Below, piece after piece: positions 54,055 to 62,514 of a stretch of 64,000 nt of DNA. The position numbers and the translations under genes were made by a program. Source of the stretch: WJLY01 sp964399265. Lineage in GTDB: Bacteria; Joyebacterota; Joyebacteria; Joyebacterales; Joyebacteraceae. Position 1 is the stretch's first letter; each line of letters starts with the position of its first letter. The notes under the pieces are model-generated. The model saw only the letters and a program-made list of their open reading frames with translations, was not told the origin of the DNA and ran no database searches. Location of the stretch: contig CAYNQF010000003.1 in NCBI GenBank assembly GCA_964399265.1, positions 3,979 through 67,978 on the forward strand, given 5' to 3'.

Positions 54055-54429
54055 TCAGTCGACAGCGCTCTCGTCCATGAACCGGACGAGCCTGGTCTTC
54101 GTTTCCTCAGAGAGCCCGTGTTCCAGCTTACATGCCTCGCCGTCGGCGGTCTCTGCGTCGACCCCGAGAATCTCGTGAATGAAGCGGAAGAGAGCGCGGT
54201 GGATCGCGTAGACGTTCTGGGCCTTCGCGCGCCCCTTGTCGGTGAGGACTATCTTCCCGTAGCGCTCCTGGCGAACGTACCCGCCCTTCTTGAGCGAGAC
54301 GACCGCGGCGCGCGCGGTGGGGATGGTTACCTCGCGCTCAGCGGCTACCTGCGACACGCCCACCGTGTCGTTCTCGAGCGACAGCAGGTAGATCGTCTCC
54401 AGATAGTCAGCCGCCCTCGGCGTAAGCAT
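54055..54429 (-). CDS. DtxR/MntR-family metal-dependent repressor
   Basis: A 124-residue transcription factor with a winged helix (TPRAADYLETIYLLSLENDTVGVSQVAAEREVTIPTARAAVVSLKKGGYVRQERYGKIVLTDKGRAKA) and a dimerisation/metal-binding helical domain (IHRALFRFIHEILGVDAETADGEACKLEHGLSEETKTRLVRF) with the His, Glu and Cys ligands of DtxR proteins. There is no SH3 domain, as in MntR-type short members. ATG 54429 has GAGGT upstream. As the first gene of the feo operon behind a promoter with an overlapping palindrome, it probably represses its own operon when Fe2+ (or Mn2+) is plentiful. Confidence 0.9.
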   Translation of the reverse strand: MLTPRAADYLETIYLLSLENDTVGVSQVAAEREVTIPTARAAVVSLKKGGYVRQERYGKIVLTDKGRAKAQNVYAIHRALFRFIHEILGVDAETADGEACKLEHGLSEETKTRLVRFMDESAVD

Positions 54430-54444
54430 GATTGACCTCACATT

Positions 54445-54460
54445 GTAAGACTATTCTTAC
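54445..54460 (-). promoter_or_regulatory. Putative DtxR-family operator
   Basis: GTAAGA-CTAT-TCTTAC is a perfect 6-bp inverted repeat with a four-base spacer. It overlaps the last bases of the -10 element and the start site of the feo operon promoter, a position that would block RNA polymerase. Confidence 0.6.
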
Positions 54461-54487
54461 TTTAGCAAGAACGGGGCCCCCTGTCAA
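54459..54487 (-). promoter_or_regulatory. Predicted promoter of the dtxR-feo operon
   Basis: On the minus strand a perfect TTGACA (54487-54482), 17 bases, then TAAAGT (54464-54459), 30 bases before the DtxR start codon. Confidence 0.65.
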
Positions 54488-54500
54488 GGTGAACAGGGAC

Positions 54501-55889
54501 TCAGCGGTAGAGGGCCTTGATCGCGCCCCAGGAGGTGGGCCGGACGGAGGGCTGGGAGCACTCTTCTCCGCGGGCGCCGATCAGGACGCCCCAGGCGTTG
54601 TTGCCGGGGAGGCAGGGAGAGGTGGAGGCGAGCGACAGGTCGCCCGCGCCGGGGTCGCAGAAGAGCGGGTCCAGGCAGATGAGGTCTCCGCCGTCGCAGG
54701 CGGCACCGCAGATGTCGTCCCCGCTCGCGTTCCCGAAGGAGCAGCAGTCGATCACGTCGAGACTGCTCGTGGCGTCGCAGTAGAACGAAAGTCCCCTCGT
54801 CGTCTCCGCCGTCGTGGCGCTATCGCGGCCGTGGTCCGGCTGACGATCTGCCTCTCCGCGCAGCGCGTAACCCGACGACGCGAAGAGAGAGCGAATGAGC
54901 GTCGCGTGTGAGTCGCTCACCGCATAGAGTGCCTCGCCGTCGGCGGCTCCCTGGGCCCGGTTGGCGTAGCAAGTGACGTTAGTAAGTGTGGGTGATGCCT
55001 TCTGACAGTGAAGAGCGCCACCGCCATCGGCTGACCCTGCGATGTTCCCGATGAACGTTACGTTCACGAGCGTCGGCGACGAGTCGTAGCACGCGAGTCC
55101 GCCGCCCTTGTTGGCGAGGTTGTCCTCGAAGGTGGAGCGGACGACGCTCACGTCCGAATCGAACTTGCAAAAGAGCCCGCCGCCCGCGCCCTTGAACGTG
55201 TTCGTGTTGTTCGCGAACGTGCAGTCGGAGAACTTCGCGCTCGAGCCCCACGTGCAGTAGACGCCTCCACCTCCGGTGTACGCGTAGTTGGACTCGAAAC
55301 GCACGTTCCTGAAGACGGGGACGCAGTCCTTGTTGATGTAGACTCCACCGCCTGGACCGCCGTAGCTTTGGTTGTCGGTCACGATGCAGTTTGTGAACTT
55401 CGGACTGGTCGGCGTCTGCGGCGTGGGCGAACCGTCGATGAAGATACCCGCGCCCTCGTAGTAGGGTAGAGACTGACGCCCACCGGCGATGGTGAACCCA
55501 TCTATGACGCAGGTCGTGTCCTGGCCGCCGTTCACGAAGATGAAGATGCGGTAACTGCCTATGCCCTGGTTGTCTATGAGCGTTTCCTCCGCGCCGTCGC
55601 GGCTCCTCAGGACCAGGTTCTTCGTCCCGAACTCGATGTCGCGGTTACCCTCGCCGGTGTACGTGCCGGGGTAGACGAGTACGGTGTCGCCCTCGGATGC
55701 CGCGTCGACGCCGGCCTGTATCGTCCGGTGGTCGCCCGAATCTCCGACGTCGACGACTATAGTAGACGCGGCCGCGTCGCCGGATGTCACGAGCGGCGTT
55801 CCCAGCACGGCCGCGGCGGCCCAGAGAAGGGCCGCCGCCGTCGCGTGCGAGTGTCGAGCCGTGTGCCTCCGTGTGGCGCCGTCTACCAA
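54501..55889 (-). CDS. Secreted right-handed beta-helix protein with C-terminal SWGxIK tail
   Basis: A 462-residue exported protein. After a signal peptide (ATAAALLWAAAAVLGTPLVTSGDAAA) it begins TIQAGVDAASEGDTVLVYPGTYTGEGNRDIEFG, the usual entry to a right-handed parallel beta-helix. It continues with repeated coils (NCIVTDNQSYGGPGGGVYI, NVRFESNYAYTGGGGVYC, DCTFANNTNTFKGAGGGLFC, RSTFEDNLANKGGGLACYD). It ends PTSWGAIKALYR, a tail shared with the beta-helix proteins at 58457 and 59699. The TTG at 55889 is supported by AAGGAGG seven bases upstream and overlaps the stop of the PLP enzyme. Catalytic function is not evident; probably a surface polysaccharide-interacting protein. Confidence 0.85.
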   Translation of the reverse strand: MVDGATRRHTARHSHATAAALLWAAAAVLGTPLVTSGDAAASTIVVDVGDSGDHRTIQAGVDAASEGDTVLVYPGTYTGEGNRDIEFGTKNLVLRSRDGAEETLIDNQGIGSYRIFIFVNGGQDTTCVIDGFTIAGGRQSLPYYEGAGIFIDGSPTPQTPTSPKFTNCIVTDNQSYGGPGGGVYINKDCVPVFRNVRFESNYAYTGGGGVYCTWGSSAKFSDCTFANNTNTFKGAGGGLFCKFDSDVSVVRSTFEDNLANKGGGLACYDSSPTLVNVTFIGNIAGSADGGGALHCQKASPTLTNVTCYANRAQGAADGEALYAVSDSHATLIRSLFASSGYALRGEADRQPDHGRDSATTAETTRGLSFYCDATSSLDVIDCCSFGNASGDDICGAACDGGDLICLDPLFCDPGAGDLSLASTSPCLPGNNAWGVLIGARGEECSQPSVRPTSWGAIKALYR

Positions 55890-57271
55890 CCCCGCGCCTC
55901 CTTGAGAAGCCTGTCGGTCTCGGCGACCTTGGCCTGCTCGGCGAGCCAGAATTCGGGGTCGCGCTGCGCGTCGAGCTGTTCGACCGTCTTCCCCTGCTGC
56001 TCGACCCACGTGTAGTACTTCAGATTGAACCAGCTCTGCTTGGCCAGGCGGGTACCCTCGCGTATCCAGTCGAGCTTGGCGCCGTGGAATATCGAGCCCA
56101 CCCTGACGGCCGCCTCTATCTCGTCCATCGGCCCGTACGTCTCGGTGAGGTCGGCCATCACCGAGTGGTAGCGGTCCATCGTGTCGGTCGCCACCGTGAA
56201 CACGGTCTGGTCGCTCCCCATCTGGTAGAACTTGGCCGTCTTGATCGCGGCGAGTACGTTGCAGACGCCCGAGATCCCCATGATCTCGCTCATCTCCCGG
56301 ATGCTCTCCTCTGGGACGCCGTAGCGGTCGGACATGATCTTCCAGCCCGCCTCCTCAGTCAGGAGCTGGAGGCCCTTCTTCGATTCGATGTCGTCGATGC
56401 ACATGATGGCGTCCATCTCGAACACGTTGTGGATCCAGGTGACGTGCTTGTCGCCGATGCCCTGGATGTCGTGTCCGCCGTACCCGTTCCAGTAGAGCGT
56501 CGGGCACTCGATCGGCTCGACGCCGATCGTGAGGGCGTCGTGGAACTCATGCTTGAGACGCTCGCCGGCCGCTATCGTTCCGGCCGAGCCCATCGCCGAC
56601 ACGAACGCCGCGACTCGGCCGTTGCCGATGCCCTTCTCGTGCAGCTCTCGGGCGACCTCGATGCAGGAGCTGCCGGTGCAGTAGTAGTGGAAGCGGTAGT
56701 TCCCGAACTCTTCGAACTGGTTCATGATGCGGTTCTTGGGGTCCTTCCGCAGTTCGTTCGCCTTGTCGTAGATCTCCTTGACGTTGCTCTCGCAACCGGG
56801 CGTCTTGACGTACTGCGCGCCGAACCACTCGATCTGCTCGAACCGCTCGCGGCTCATGAGCTCGGGCAGTATAACGATCGAGTCGTAGCCCATCCTCGGG
56901 CCTACGTATGCGCCACCTATTCCGTAGTTCCCGGTCGACGGCCACACGAGCGTGTGCTCGCCCGGCTCGATGTCGCCGTGGAGCTGATGCTCGATGCAGA
57001 CGGAATACGTGGCACCGACCTTGTGGCTCCTCGTGGGGAAATCCTTGCTGTATAGGACCGCGATGTTGGCGTCGACGCCCGTCAGCTCCTTCGGCAGTAC
57101 GACGTGGTATATGCGGCCCTCGGTGTTCCTCCATGTGATGTTGAAGAGGTTGTACTCCGAGAGCGGGTCGTTCTTCGCCGCTTCGAGCGCCTTTGCGCGA
57201 ACGTCCTGGCGGATCTTGTCGGGATGCAGCATCTCTTCGAAAGTGGGTCCGTAAACGTGCTTCCTGGTCAT
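55883..57271 (-). CDS. PLP-dependent beta-family enzyme (PALP fold, TrpB/cysteine-synthase-like)
   Basis: A 462-residue fold-type II PLP enzyme. The PLP lysine is probably in FPTRSHKVGATYSV (S-H-K), followed by VWPSTGNYGIGGAYVGPRMGY, which holds the phosphate/substrate loop S-T-G-N. SAMGSAGTIAAGERL is the Gly-rich phosphate-binding loop. The N-terminal third (EEMLHPDKIRQDVRAKALEAAKNDPLSEYNLFNITWRN) and long C-terminus differ from CysK and TrpB; it belongs to a less-studied PALP group annotated as pyridoxal-phosphate-dependent beta-subunit enzymes. ATG 57271 has GGAGA upstream; 57373 is not supported. It lies 43 bases after the TGS GTPase gene and overlaps the beta-helix gene downstream. Confidence 0.85.
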   Translation of the reverse strand: MTRKHVYGPTFEEMLHPDKIRQDVRAKALEAAKNDPLSEYNLFNITWRNTEGRIYHVVLPKELTGVDANIAVLYSKDFPTRSHKVGATYSVCIEHQLHGDIEPGEHTLVWPSTGNYGIGGAYVGPRMGYDSIVILPELMSRERFEQIEWFGAQYVKTPGCESNVKEIYDKANELRKDPKNRIMNQFEEFGNYRFHYYCTGSSCIEVARELHEKGIGNGRVAAFVSAMGSAGTIAAGERLKHEFHDALTIGVEPIECPTLYWNGYGGHDIQGIGDKHVTWIHNVFEMDAIMCIDDIESKKGLQLLTEEAGWKIMSDRYGVPEESIREMSEIMGISGVCNVLAAIKTAKFYQMGSDQTVFTVATDTMDRYHSVMADLTETYGPMDEIEAAVRVGSIFHGAKLDWIREGTRLAKQSWFNLKYYTWVEQQGKTVEQLDAQRDPEFWLAEQAKVAETDRLLKEARGW

Positions 57272-57314
57272 TCTGTCTCCTGTTGTCACAGCCCGCCCGT
57301 TCGAGGTTGCGGGC

Positions 57315-58310
57315 CTACATGTCCACCTGCAACTCGAGGATGTCTCCATCCTCCACCACGTGATCTCCGTCAACCGTCTGTCCGTCGAACTTCCCGGAGC
57401 CCCAGACGCGGGCGGTCCTCAGCTTGTCTCCGAACTCCCTGTGTATCTTCCTGGCCACGTCGGTCACAGTGCTGCCTCGAGGCATGATGAACGGACGGTT
57501 CATGTCGGCCGGCTTGCCCGGGACCTTTCCGTAGACGCGGACGATCCTGAGCATCGCGACCAGCGTGCGCTTCAGTTCGTCCATCCCATGTCCCAGGCCG
57601 GCACAGACAGGAACGATCAGAAATTCGTCTCCGATCACCTCGCGCAGAAACGCCAGGTTCTCTGCCGCGTCCGGGCTGTCGGTCTTGTTCGCGACCACGA
57701 TCGTCGGCTTGACGTCGCGCGGCAACTCGTCCTCGGAGGGGTCGTGTCTGCGGCTCAGGCGGATGTGCTTCTCGGCCAGCGCGTCCTTGACGAACTGGAA
57801 TGAGTCCACGCAGTCGTCGGCGTCAAGGTCGACCACGAGGAGTGCGGCGTCCGCGTTCCGTATGATCTCCGGAACCCACGAGTCTATGTGGTCCGGGGAC
57901 AGAGGAGGAATGTCGATGAGCTGCAGCTGGATGTCCTCGTACGGCATCATCGCCGGTTGCGGCGCCCGCGTGGTGAAGGGGTAGGGGGCAACCTCCGGCT
58001 CGGCGTTCGTCGCTATCGCCACGAGCTGTGACTTCCCTACGTTGGGGGTGCCGATCAGCACGACCTGCGGCGCCTCCTCCTTAGGGACGTGGTACGACGG
58101 TCCGGAGCGCCCCTTCTTGCGGCTCTGCTGCTCCTCCTCGCGGAGCTTCGAGAGCCTTCTGCGCATGTCCGCGCGCAGATGGTCGGTGCCCTTGTGTTTC
58201 GGGCATACGGCCATCATCTCCTGCAGGGCAGCGATCCGCTCCTGCACGGTCTTCGCTTCGCGGAACTTCCGCTCCGCTACCTTGAAATCAGGTGGAAGAT
58301 TCGCAGGCAT
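57315..58310 (-). CDS. DRG/Obg-like GTPase with TGS domain
   Basis: A 331-residue GTP-binding protein. An N-terminal helical, Lys/Arg-rich region (about 1-75, LPPDFKVAERKFREAKTVQERI) precedes a G domain with G1 GTPNVGKSQLV, G4 NKTD and a C-terminal TGS domain (PFIMPRGSTVTDVARKIHREFGDKLRTARVWGSGKFDGQTVDGDHVVEDGDILEL). Switch II reads DIPPLS where most GTPases have D-x-x-G, so hydrolysis may depend on another residue. DRG-type GTPases act with ribosomes or RNA. GGAGAAGG precedes the ATG. It is the first gene of a minus-strand run GTPase-PLP enzyme-beta-helix protein. Confidence 0.87.
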   Translation of the reverse strand: MPANLPPDFKVAERKFREAKTVQERIAALQEMMAVCPKHKGTDHLRADMRRRLSKLREEEQQSRKKGRSGPSYHVPKEEAPQVVLIGTPNVGKSQLVAIATNAEPEVAPYPFTTRAPQPAMMPYEDIQLQLIDIPPLSPDHIDSWVPEIIRNADAALLVVDLDADDCVDSFQFVKDALAEKHIRLSRRHDPSEDELPRDVKPTIVVANKTDSPDAAENLAFLREVIGDEFLIVPVCAGLGHGMDELKRTLVAMLRIVRVYGKVPGKPADMNRPFIMPRGSTVTDVARKIHREFGDKLRTARVWGSGKFDGQTVDGDHVVEDGDILELQVDM

Positions 58311-58383
58311 GCCTTCTCCGGGACCTCCGTCTCATAGCCGAAGTACGATGATAACGCGTGACGGGGTCGCCAGACAACAACGA

Positions 58384-58409
58384 CCGCCACGGGAACGAGC
58401 CCGTGGCGG
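58384..58409 (-). terminator. Intrinsic-type terminator after the pectate-lyase-like gene
   Basis: CCGCCACGGG (58384-58393) pairs perfectly with CCCGTGGCGG (58400-58409) over six bases. On the minus strand it lies 48 bases past the stop at 58457 and is followed by TCGTTGTTGT, a T-rich tract. Confidence 0.6.
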
Positions 58410-58456
58410 CCGTCTTTCGGACTCCTGGTCGACGCTCCCCCGGTCCGGTACCGGTT

Positions 58457-59536
58457 CTAGCGGAACATCGACTTAATGAAACCCCAAGATGTCGATTCTA
58501 CCGGCGTTCCCGTCGTGGCGAGGATGTAGCTCTGGTCCTCGGAATCGCGCGGCCAGGCGCCCGCCTCGTTGAGCACGGCCTCGAGCGCTTCGGCCGGCCC
58601 CATCTCCGTCACCTGCGGTGCGGGGTATCTGATGCCCGTGGTCCCGCACGCGCCGCACGAGGAAGGCATCAGATTTCCGCTCATGTAGACGCCCTCGGCG
58701 TCTTCGCTGATGACGATCGCGTCGTGCTCGTCGCTCCTGGGAGTGGCGAGGTAGTAGTTGTTCACCAGATTCGCTGTCGTTCCGTTGCGCAGACGCGTGC
58801 CGTAGTTCGTCGACCAGTCGCAGATCACGTTGTTGACCATGTCGACGTTGTCGGCGTCGTCCAACTGCGGATTGCGCTCGTCGCCACCCACGTAGAGGTT
58901 GTGGTGGAGCGACAGGTTGTAGAGGTCGGTCCGTATGAGCGAGTTCTTCACCGTCTCGGCGATGATGCACCACTGGACCGTCACGTCGTGCGCCCGGTCG
59001 GAGATGTCGACACACCCATCGCCTCCGCGACGGAACGAGCAGTGGTCGACGACGACGTTGTATGCGTCGTCCCAGATCCGAAGATTGTCTCCGAGATCGG
59101 GGTCGGGCGCATCGCATACGCGGATGTTCCTGACGATGATGTCGTGGCACTCCTTGAGGTCCAGGAGCGCGCCGGTTACACCCGTGTTCTCCGCGGTGAT
59201 GGTAATGCCCGGCGAGGGTGCGGTCGTGCCGTCGATGGTGATGTAGCTGCCCGATACTCTGATCGTGCTCGTTAGCTCGATCGTTCCACTCACCGCGAAC
59301 GTCACGTTGCGGTTGGAGCCGGCGAGCGCGTCGCGCAGCGTGCCCGGCCCGCTGTCCGCGAGCGATGTTACCTGATAGTCGGTTCCGCCCGAACCTCCTG
59401 GCGTGTCAGCTCCGTACCCCTCGAGCGGCCGGTCTCTCAAGCCGGCTGCCGCCGTCGCGGCCTCGGGGGCGGTCGCGAGTGCTGCAGTGAGGAGAAGGAG
59501 ACCTGACAGAACCAGGATCACAGATGCAGTGCGCAT
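58457..59536 (-). CDS. Secreted PL1-type pectate-lyase-like beta-helix protein with C-terminal SWGxIK tail
   Basis: A 359-residue exported protein with signal peptide RTASVILVLSGLLLLTAALATAPEAATA. A PL1-like parallel beta-helix follows: YQVTSLADSGPGTLRDALAG, TIDGTTAPSPGITITAEN, IIVRNIRVCDAPDPDLGDNLRIWDDAYNVVVDHCSFRRGGDGCVDISDRAHDVTVQWC, the DHCSF and VTVQWC segments being typical of pectate-lyase cores. It ends STSWGFIKSMFR, matching the tails of the proteins at 54501 and 59699. GGAGG lies six bases upstream of ATG 59536. Likely a surface or extracellular polysaccharide-binding or lyase protein; catalytic Arg was not placed. Confidence 0.88.
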   Translation of the reverse strand: MRTASVILVLSGLLLLTAALATAPEAATAAAGLRDRPLEGYGADTPGGSGGTDYQVTSLADSGPGTLRDALAGSNRNVTFAVSGTIELTSTIRVSGSYITIDGTTAPSPGITITAENTGVTGALLDLKECHDIIVRNIRVCDAPDPDLGDNLRIWDDAYNVVVDHCSFRRGGDGCVDISDRAHDVTVQWCIIAETVKNSLIRTDLYNLSLHHNLYVGGDERNPQLDDADNVDMVNNVICDWSTNYGTRLRNGTTANLVNNYYLATPRSDEHDAIVISEDAEGVYMSGNLMPSSCGACGTTGIRYPAPQVTEMGPAEALEAVLNEAGAWPRDSEDQSYILATTGTPVESTSWGFIKSMFR

Positions 59537-59698
59537 GTCATCCCTCCTTCGTTCCGGACAACGTAGCATTGAGTGCCCAGAACTGCAAGAAATGTTCCTC
59601 TGGAGGGGGCATTTCTTTCCTACGTGAAACACCTGTGATAGAATCGAACATATCCTTGTGGGTGCACGCTCTTGGTTGACTGCCGGAGGGATGGAGAG

Positions 59699-60985
59699 GT
59701 GAAACGTCTGTTACTGACCATCGTTCTGTGCGTGACGATGACACTTGTCTCGTCGGTGGTCGGGGCCGACGTCATCCACGTGCCCGATGGTGTGGGCTCG
59801 ATCAGCCTCGCTCTCCTCGTGGCCGGCCCGGGCGACACGATCCTGGTCGCTCCCGGGACCTACCACGTCAACCTGGAGTGGCCGGACAAGTCCGGCCTCA
59901 AGCTCCTCTCAGAGACGGGGTCCGGGCAGACCGTGCTCGACGGAAGCGCCGACGTCCAGGTCATCGGTGTGTACACCGGCGTCGACACCACGACCGTCAT
60001 CTCAGGCTTCACCATCAGGAACGGGCACGCCGAAGGGCAATGACCCTGGTGCTCCGGCGGCGGGGTCCGCTGCCTCAACTCGTCACCGCTCTTCACCGAC
60101 AACGTCTTTTCGGAGAACACGGCCGAGAACCACGGCGCAGCCTTCCACTGCGAGGACAGCGACGTCGTCGTGCGCGACTGCGAGTTCGTCGGCAACTCGG
60201 GCGGGTCGGGCTCCGGCGCCTGGGTCGAGGGCGACTCTCGCGCACGCTTCGTGCGCTGTCGCTTCAAGGGAAACACCTCGACCGGTGTGGGCGGGGCCGT
60301 GGCGACCGACGGGCAGGCCGACGTGTTGCTTCGCGACTGTGAGTTCACGGACAACACGGGCGGCTCGGGAGGCGGAGTGTGCGTGTCGGTCGGTACGGCG
60401 ACGATCGAGGACTGCACGTTCGCCGGCAACGATGCTGACTTCGGGGGAGGGCTGTGCTTCATCTCCGCTGACGACGTCATCGTGCGTTCGACGACCGTCG
60501 CCTCGAGCGACGCGTCGTACCAGGGAGGTGGCGTCTACGCGTCCGACTCGGTCTTCGAGATGGAGGACTGCTCGGTCTCCGGATGCCGCTCGACCACACA
60601 GGGAGGCGCGGCGTGGATGCTCTCGTCGTCGGCTTTGTTCTCCCGCTGCTCGTTTCTGGCGAACTGGTCGGGAGGATTCGGCGGAGGGCTCTACGTCGAC
60701 GGGGCCGGCGTGACCGCGCACGTATGCGAGTTCGAGGGCAACGGAGTCGCGATATACGTCCGGCCGGCGTCCGGCATGCTGTCGGCGCCCCGAAGTCACG
60801 TCGACGCGACGTGGTCGTGGTGGGGTGACGCATCGGGGCCGTACAACCCGAGCGGCAATCCCTTCGGGACGGGGGACGAGGTGTCGGACGGCGTGACGTT
60901 CACGCCATGGAACACGACGTCGTCGGTGGGGGAGCCGCAGTCGGTCCCGACCACGTGGAGCGCCATCAAGTCCGGCTATAGGTAG
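59699..60985 (+). pseudogene. Secreted beta-helix protein interrupted by an in-frame TGA; C-terminal TWSxIK tail
   Basis: A 428-codon frame with one in-frame TGA at codon 115 (60041-60043). Codons 1-114 code a signal peptide (KRLLLTIVLCVTMTLVSSVVGA) and the beta-helix entry ISLALLVAGPGDTILVAPGTYHVNLEWPDKSG ... ISGFTIRNGHAEGQ. Beyond the stop the same frame continues without change as SGGGVRCLNSSPLFTDNVFSENTAENHGAAFHCED ... and ends SVPTTWSAIKSGYR. Because the frame and the protein character carry on to a conserved tail, this is a single gene with a nonsense mutation or sequencing error. GGAGGG lies eight bases before the GTG start. It is divergent from the pectate-lyase-like gene. Confidence 0.8.
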
Positions 60986-61125
60986 CGCGCTTGACCCGGC
61001 AGAGCGTCGTCCCTATAGTTGCGCTGTCCGTGACAGCCCAGGCGCGCGGCGGCCGTTCGGGTCGGCGGCGCACCACCCACACTCCCGGGAGATAGCAGGC
61101 TCTGGGAACGCAGCCTTCAAGGCCC

Positions 61126-62223
61126 ATGCTCGATCGGTCCAGAATAGTCCGGGCGATCTTTGTGTTCCTCCTGGGCAGCCTGGCCATCATGGCCATCACG
61201 CTCTTCGCCACCACGGACCAGCAGACCTGGCGTGGCGTCGCGTCGTTCGGCGGCCTTCTCATCGCGGCCCTCTTCGCCGTCATCCTCCTGCGGATGTTCC
61301 TGGAGGGCCTGGGTCTCCTGGTCCTGGTCAACGGCACGCAGGATGCCAAGCTCTCAGTGCTCGAATCGCTCGAGCTGACGCTCGAGGGCTACTTCATCGC
61401 CCAGCTCATCCCCGTCAGCGCGGCGGGCGTTCCCTACCAGGGATTCCTGCTCGTCCGCAAGGGCGTGCGCGCCGGATGGGCGACCGCTCTCGTGCTGGTC
61501 AAGGGGTTCGTCCCAGGCGTGTTCTTCTTCTTCATCTTGGTCGGAGTCTTCGTGGCCGCCCTTCTTGGGTGGAAGGGCTCGGGCGAGTCGATGACGTTCC
61601 TCAAGATCGTGGGTCCCATCGCGGTGCTCCCGACCAGTATCGTCATCGTCATGCTCGTTCTGCTTCTGCGCAAGCCGGCGCTCTTCGATCGCCTGGTCGA
61701 TCGGATAGCGGCGTTCGTGTCGCGCCGCGCCCGTGGCAGAGCGAGGGATCGCGTCGAAGACGTCCGTGCCATGCTGCGCGAGGAATCGCACGTCTTCCGC
61801 GCGGCCCTGACGACTCTCGGCCGGGAACGCAGGCTGGTGTTGACCGTCGGGTGCATCCTCGTCGCTCTGGCCTACGTGGTCGAGTTCGCGATGGCGGTGA
61901 TCATCCTCTGGGGGTTCGGATACCGCGGGCCGATCCTCCCTCCGCTTGCGCTCCAGGGCGTGCTGAAGCCGATCATAGCGGCGTCGCCGACGCCTGGATC
62001 GCTCGCGATCGGTGAGGGCGGCTACATCGGGTTCTTCGCCGCCTACCTGCCGTCGCGTTTCGTGGGCGTGTCACTCGTGCTGTGGCGCCTCGTTCTCTAC
62101 TTCGTCCCGATGTTCGTCGGCGGCGTCCTTGTGGCGAGGCGCGTCGGCCGCATCGGTTTCGGGGCGCCGGAAGTGGCCACGGCCGGACGACCGGACGAGG
62201 CGGACCTGGACGTGAGCGCTTAG
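61126..62223 (+). CDS. UPF0104/lysylphosphatidylglycerol-synthase-TM-like membrane protein
   Basis: A 365-residue inner-membrane protein with about eight helices, of the family related to AglD and the flippase part of MprF (UPF0104). Helices include AIFVFLLGSLAIMAITLF, LLIAALFAVILLRMFLEGLGLLVLV, GVFFFFILVGVFVAALLG and FVGVSLVLWRLVLYFVPMFVGGVLV. The loop segments ELTLEGYFIAQLIPVSAAGVPYQGFLLVRKGV and PTPGSLAIGEGGYIGFFAAYLP match the family's conserved PG/GE regions. Members are thought to translocate lipid-linked glycans or aminoacyl lipids. It stands alone; the ATG lacks a strong Shine-Dalgarno. Confidence 0.82.
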   Translation: MLDRSRIVRAIFVFLLGSLAIMAITLFATTDQQTWRGVASFGGLLIAALFAVILLRMFLEGLGLLVLVNGTQDAKLSVLESLELTLEGYFIAQLIPVSAAGVPYQGFLLVRKGVRAGWATALVLVKGFVPGVFFFFILVGVFVAALLGWKGSGESMTFLKIVGPIAVLPTSIVIVMLVLLLRKPALFDRLVDRIAAFVSRRARGRARDRVEDVRAMLREESHVFRAALTTLGRERRLVLTVGCILVALAYVVEFAMAVIILWGFGYRGPILPPLALQGVLKPIIAASPTPGSLAIGEGGYIGFFAAYLPSRFVGVSLVLWRLVLYFVPMFVGGVLVARRVGRIGFGAPEVATAGRPDEADLDVSA

Positions 62224-62444
62224 GCGGGACGAGTGGGAGTCGCGGCGCGGGCGCGACGATGATGCGTATCAGAATCTTCTTGACCAGAGCAGGTGTTGGG
62301 GCGTATAGTCCGCTCGACATGAAAAGATGCCGGCTGCGGATGAGGTATGCGCTGCCGGAGAATGGATAGTCACCGCTTCCAGGCCGGTAGCTTCCATATC
62401 GTCTCTGCTTCCTTCGCTGAAGGCTTTCATGCCTCCAGCTCGCG

Positions 62445-62479
62445 GATGCCCCGCTTCAAGCAGGCGGGGCATCGTTTTC
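62445..62479 (+). terminator. Perfect 10-bp stem-loop followed by a T-rich tract
   Basis: GATGCCCCGC (62445-62454) pairs with GCGGGGCATC (62464-62473) across a nine-base loop and is followed by GTTTTCT. It fits an intrinsic terminator for the upstream membrane protein gene. Confidence 0.6.
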
Positions 62480-62483
62480 TCCC

Positions 62484-62514
62484 TCTCGCGGGAGGGGCAC
62501 ATCCTCCCGCGAGA
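62484..62514. repeat. Perfect 12-bp inverted repeat, seven-base loop
   Basis: TCTCGCGGGAGG (62484-62495) pairs fully with CCTCCCGCGAGA (62503-62514). It starts ten bases after the preceding hairpin and ends about 60 bases before the RsmC-like gene. Confidence 0.7.

Noticed and set aside
60041..60043. TGA at codon 115 as selenocysteine or genetic-code change
   Set aside because: TGA ends many other genes in the window, no SECIS-like stem follows closely, and the position is in a beta-helix turn rather than a redox motif.
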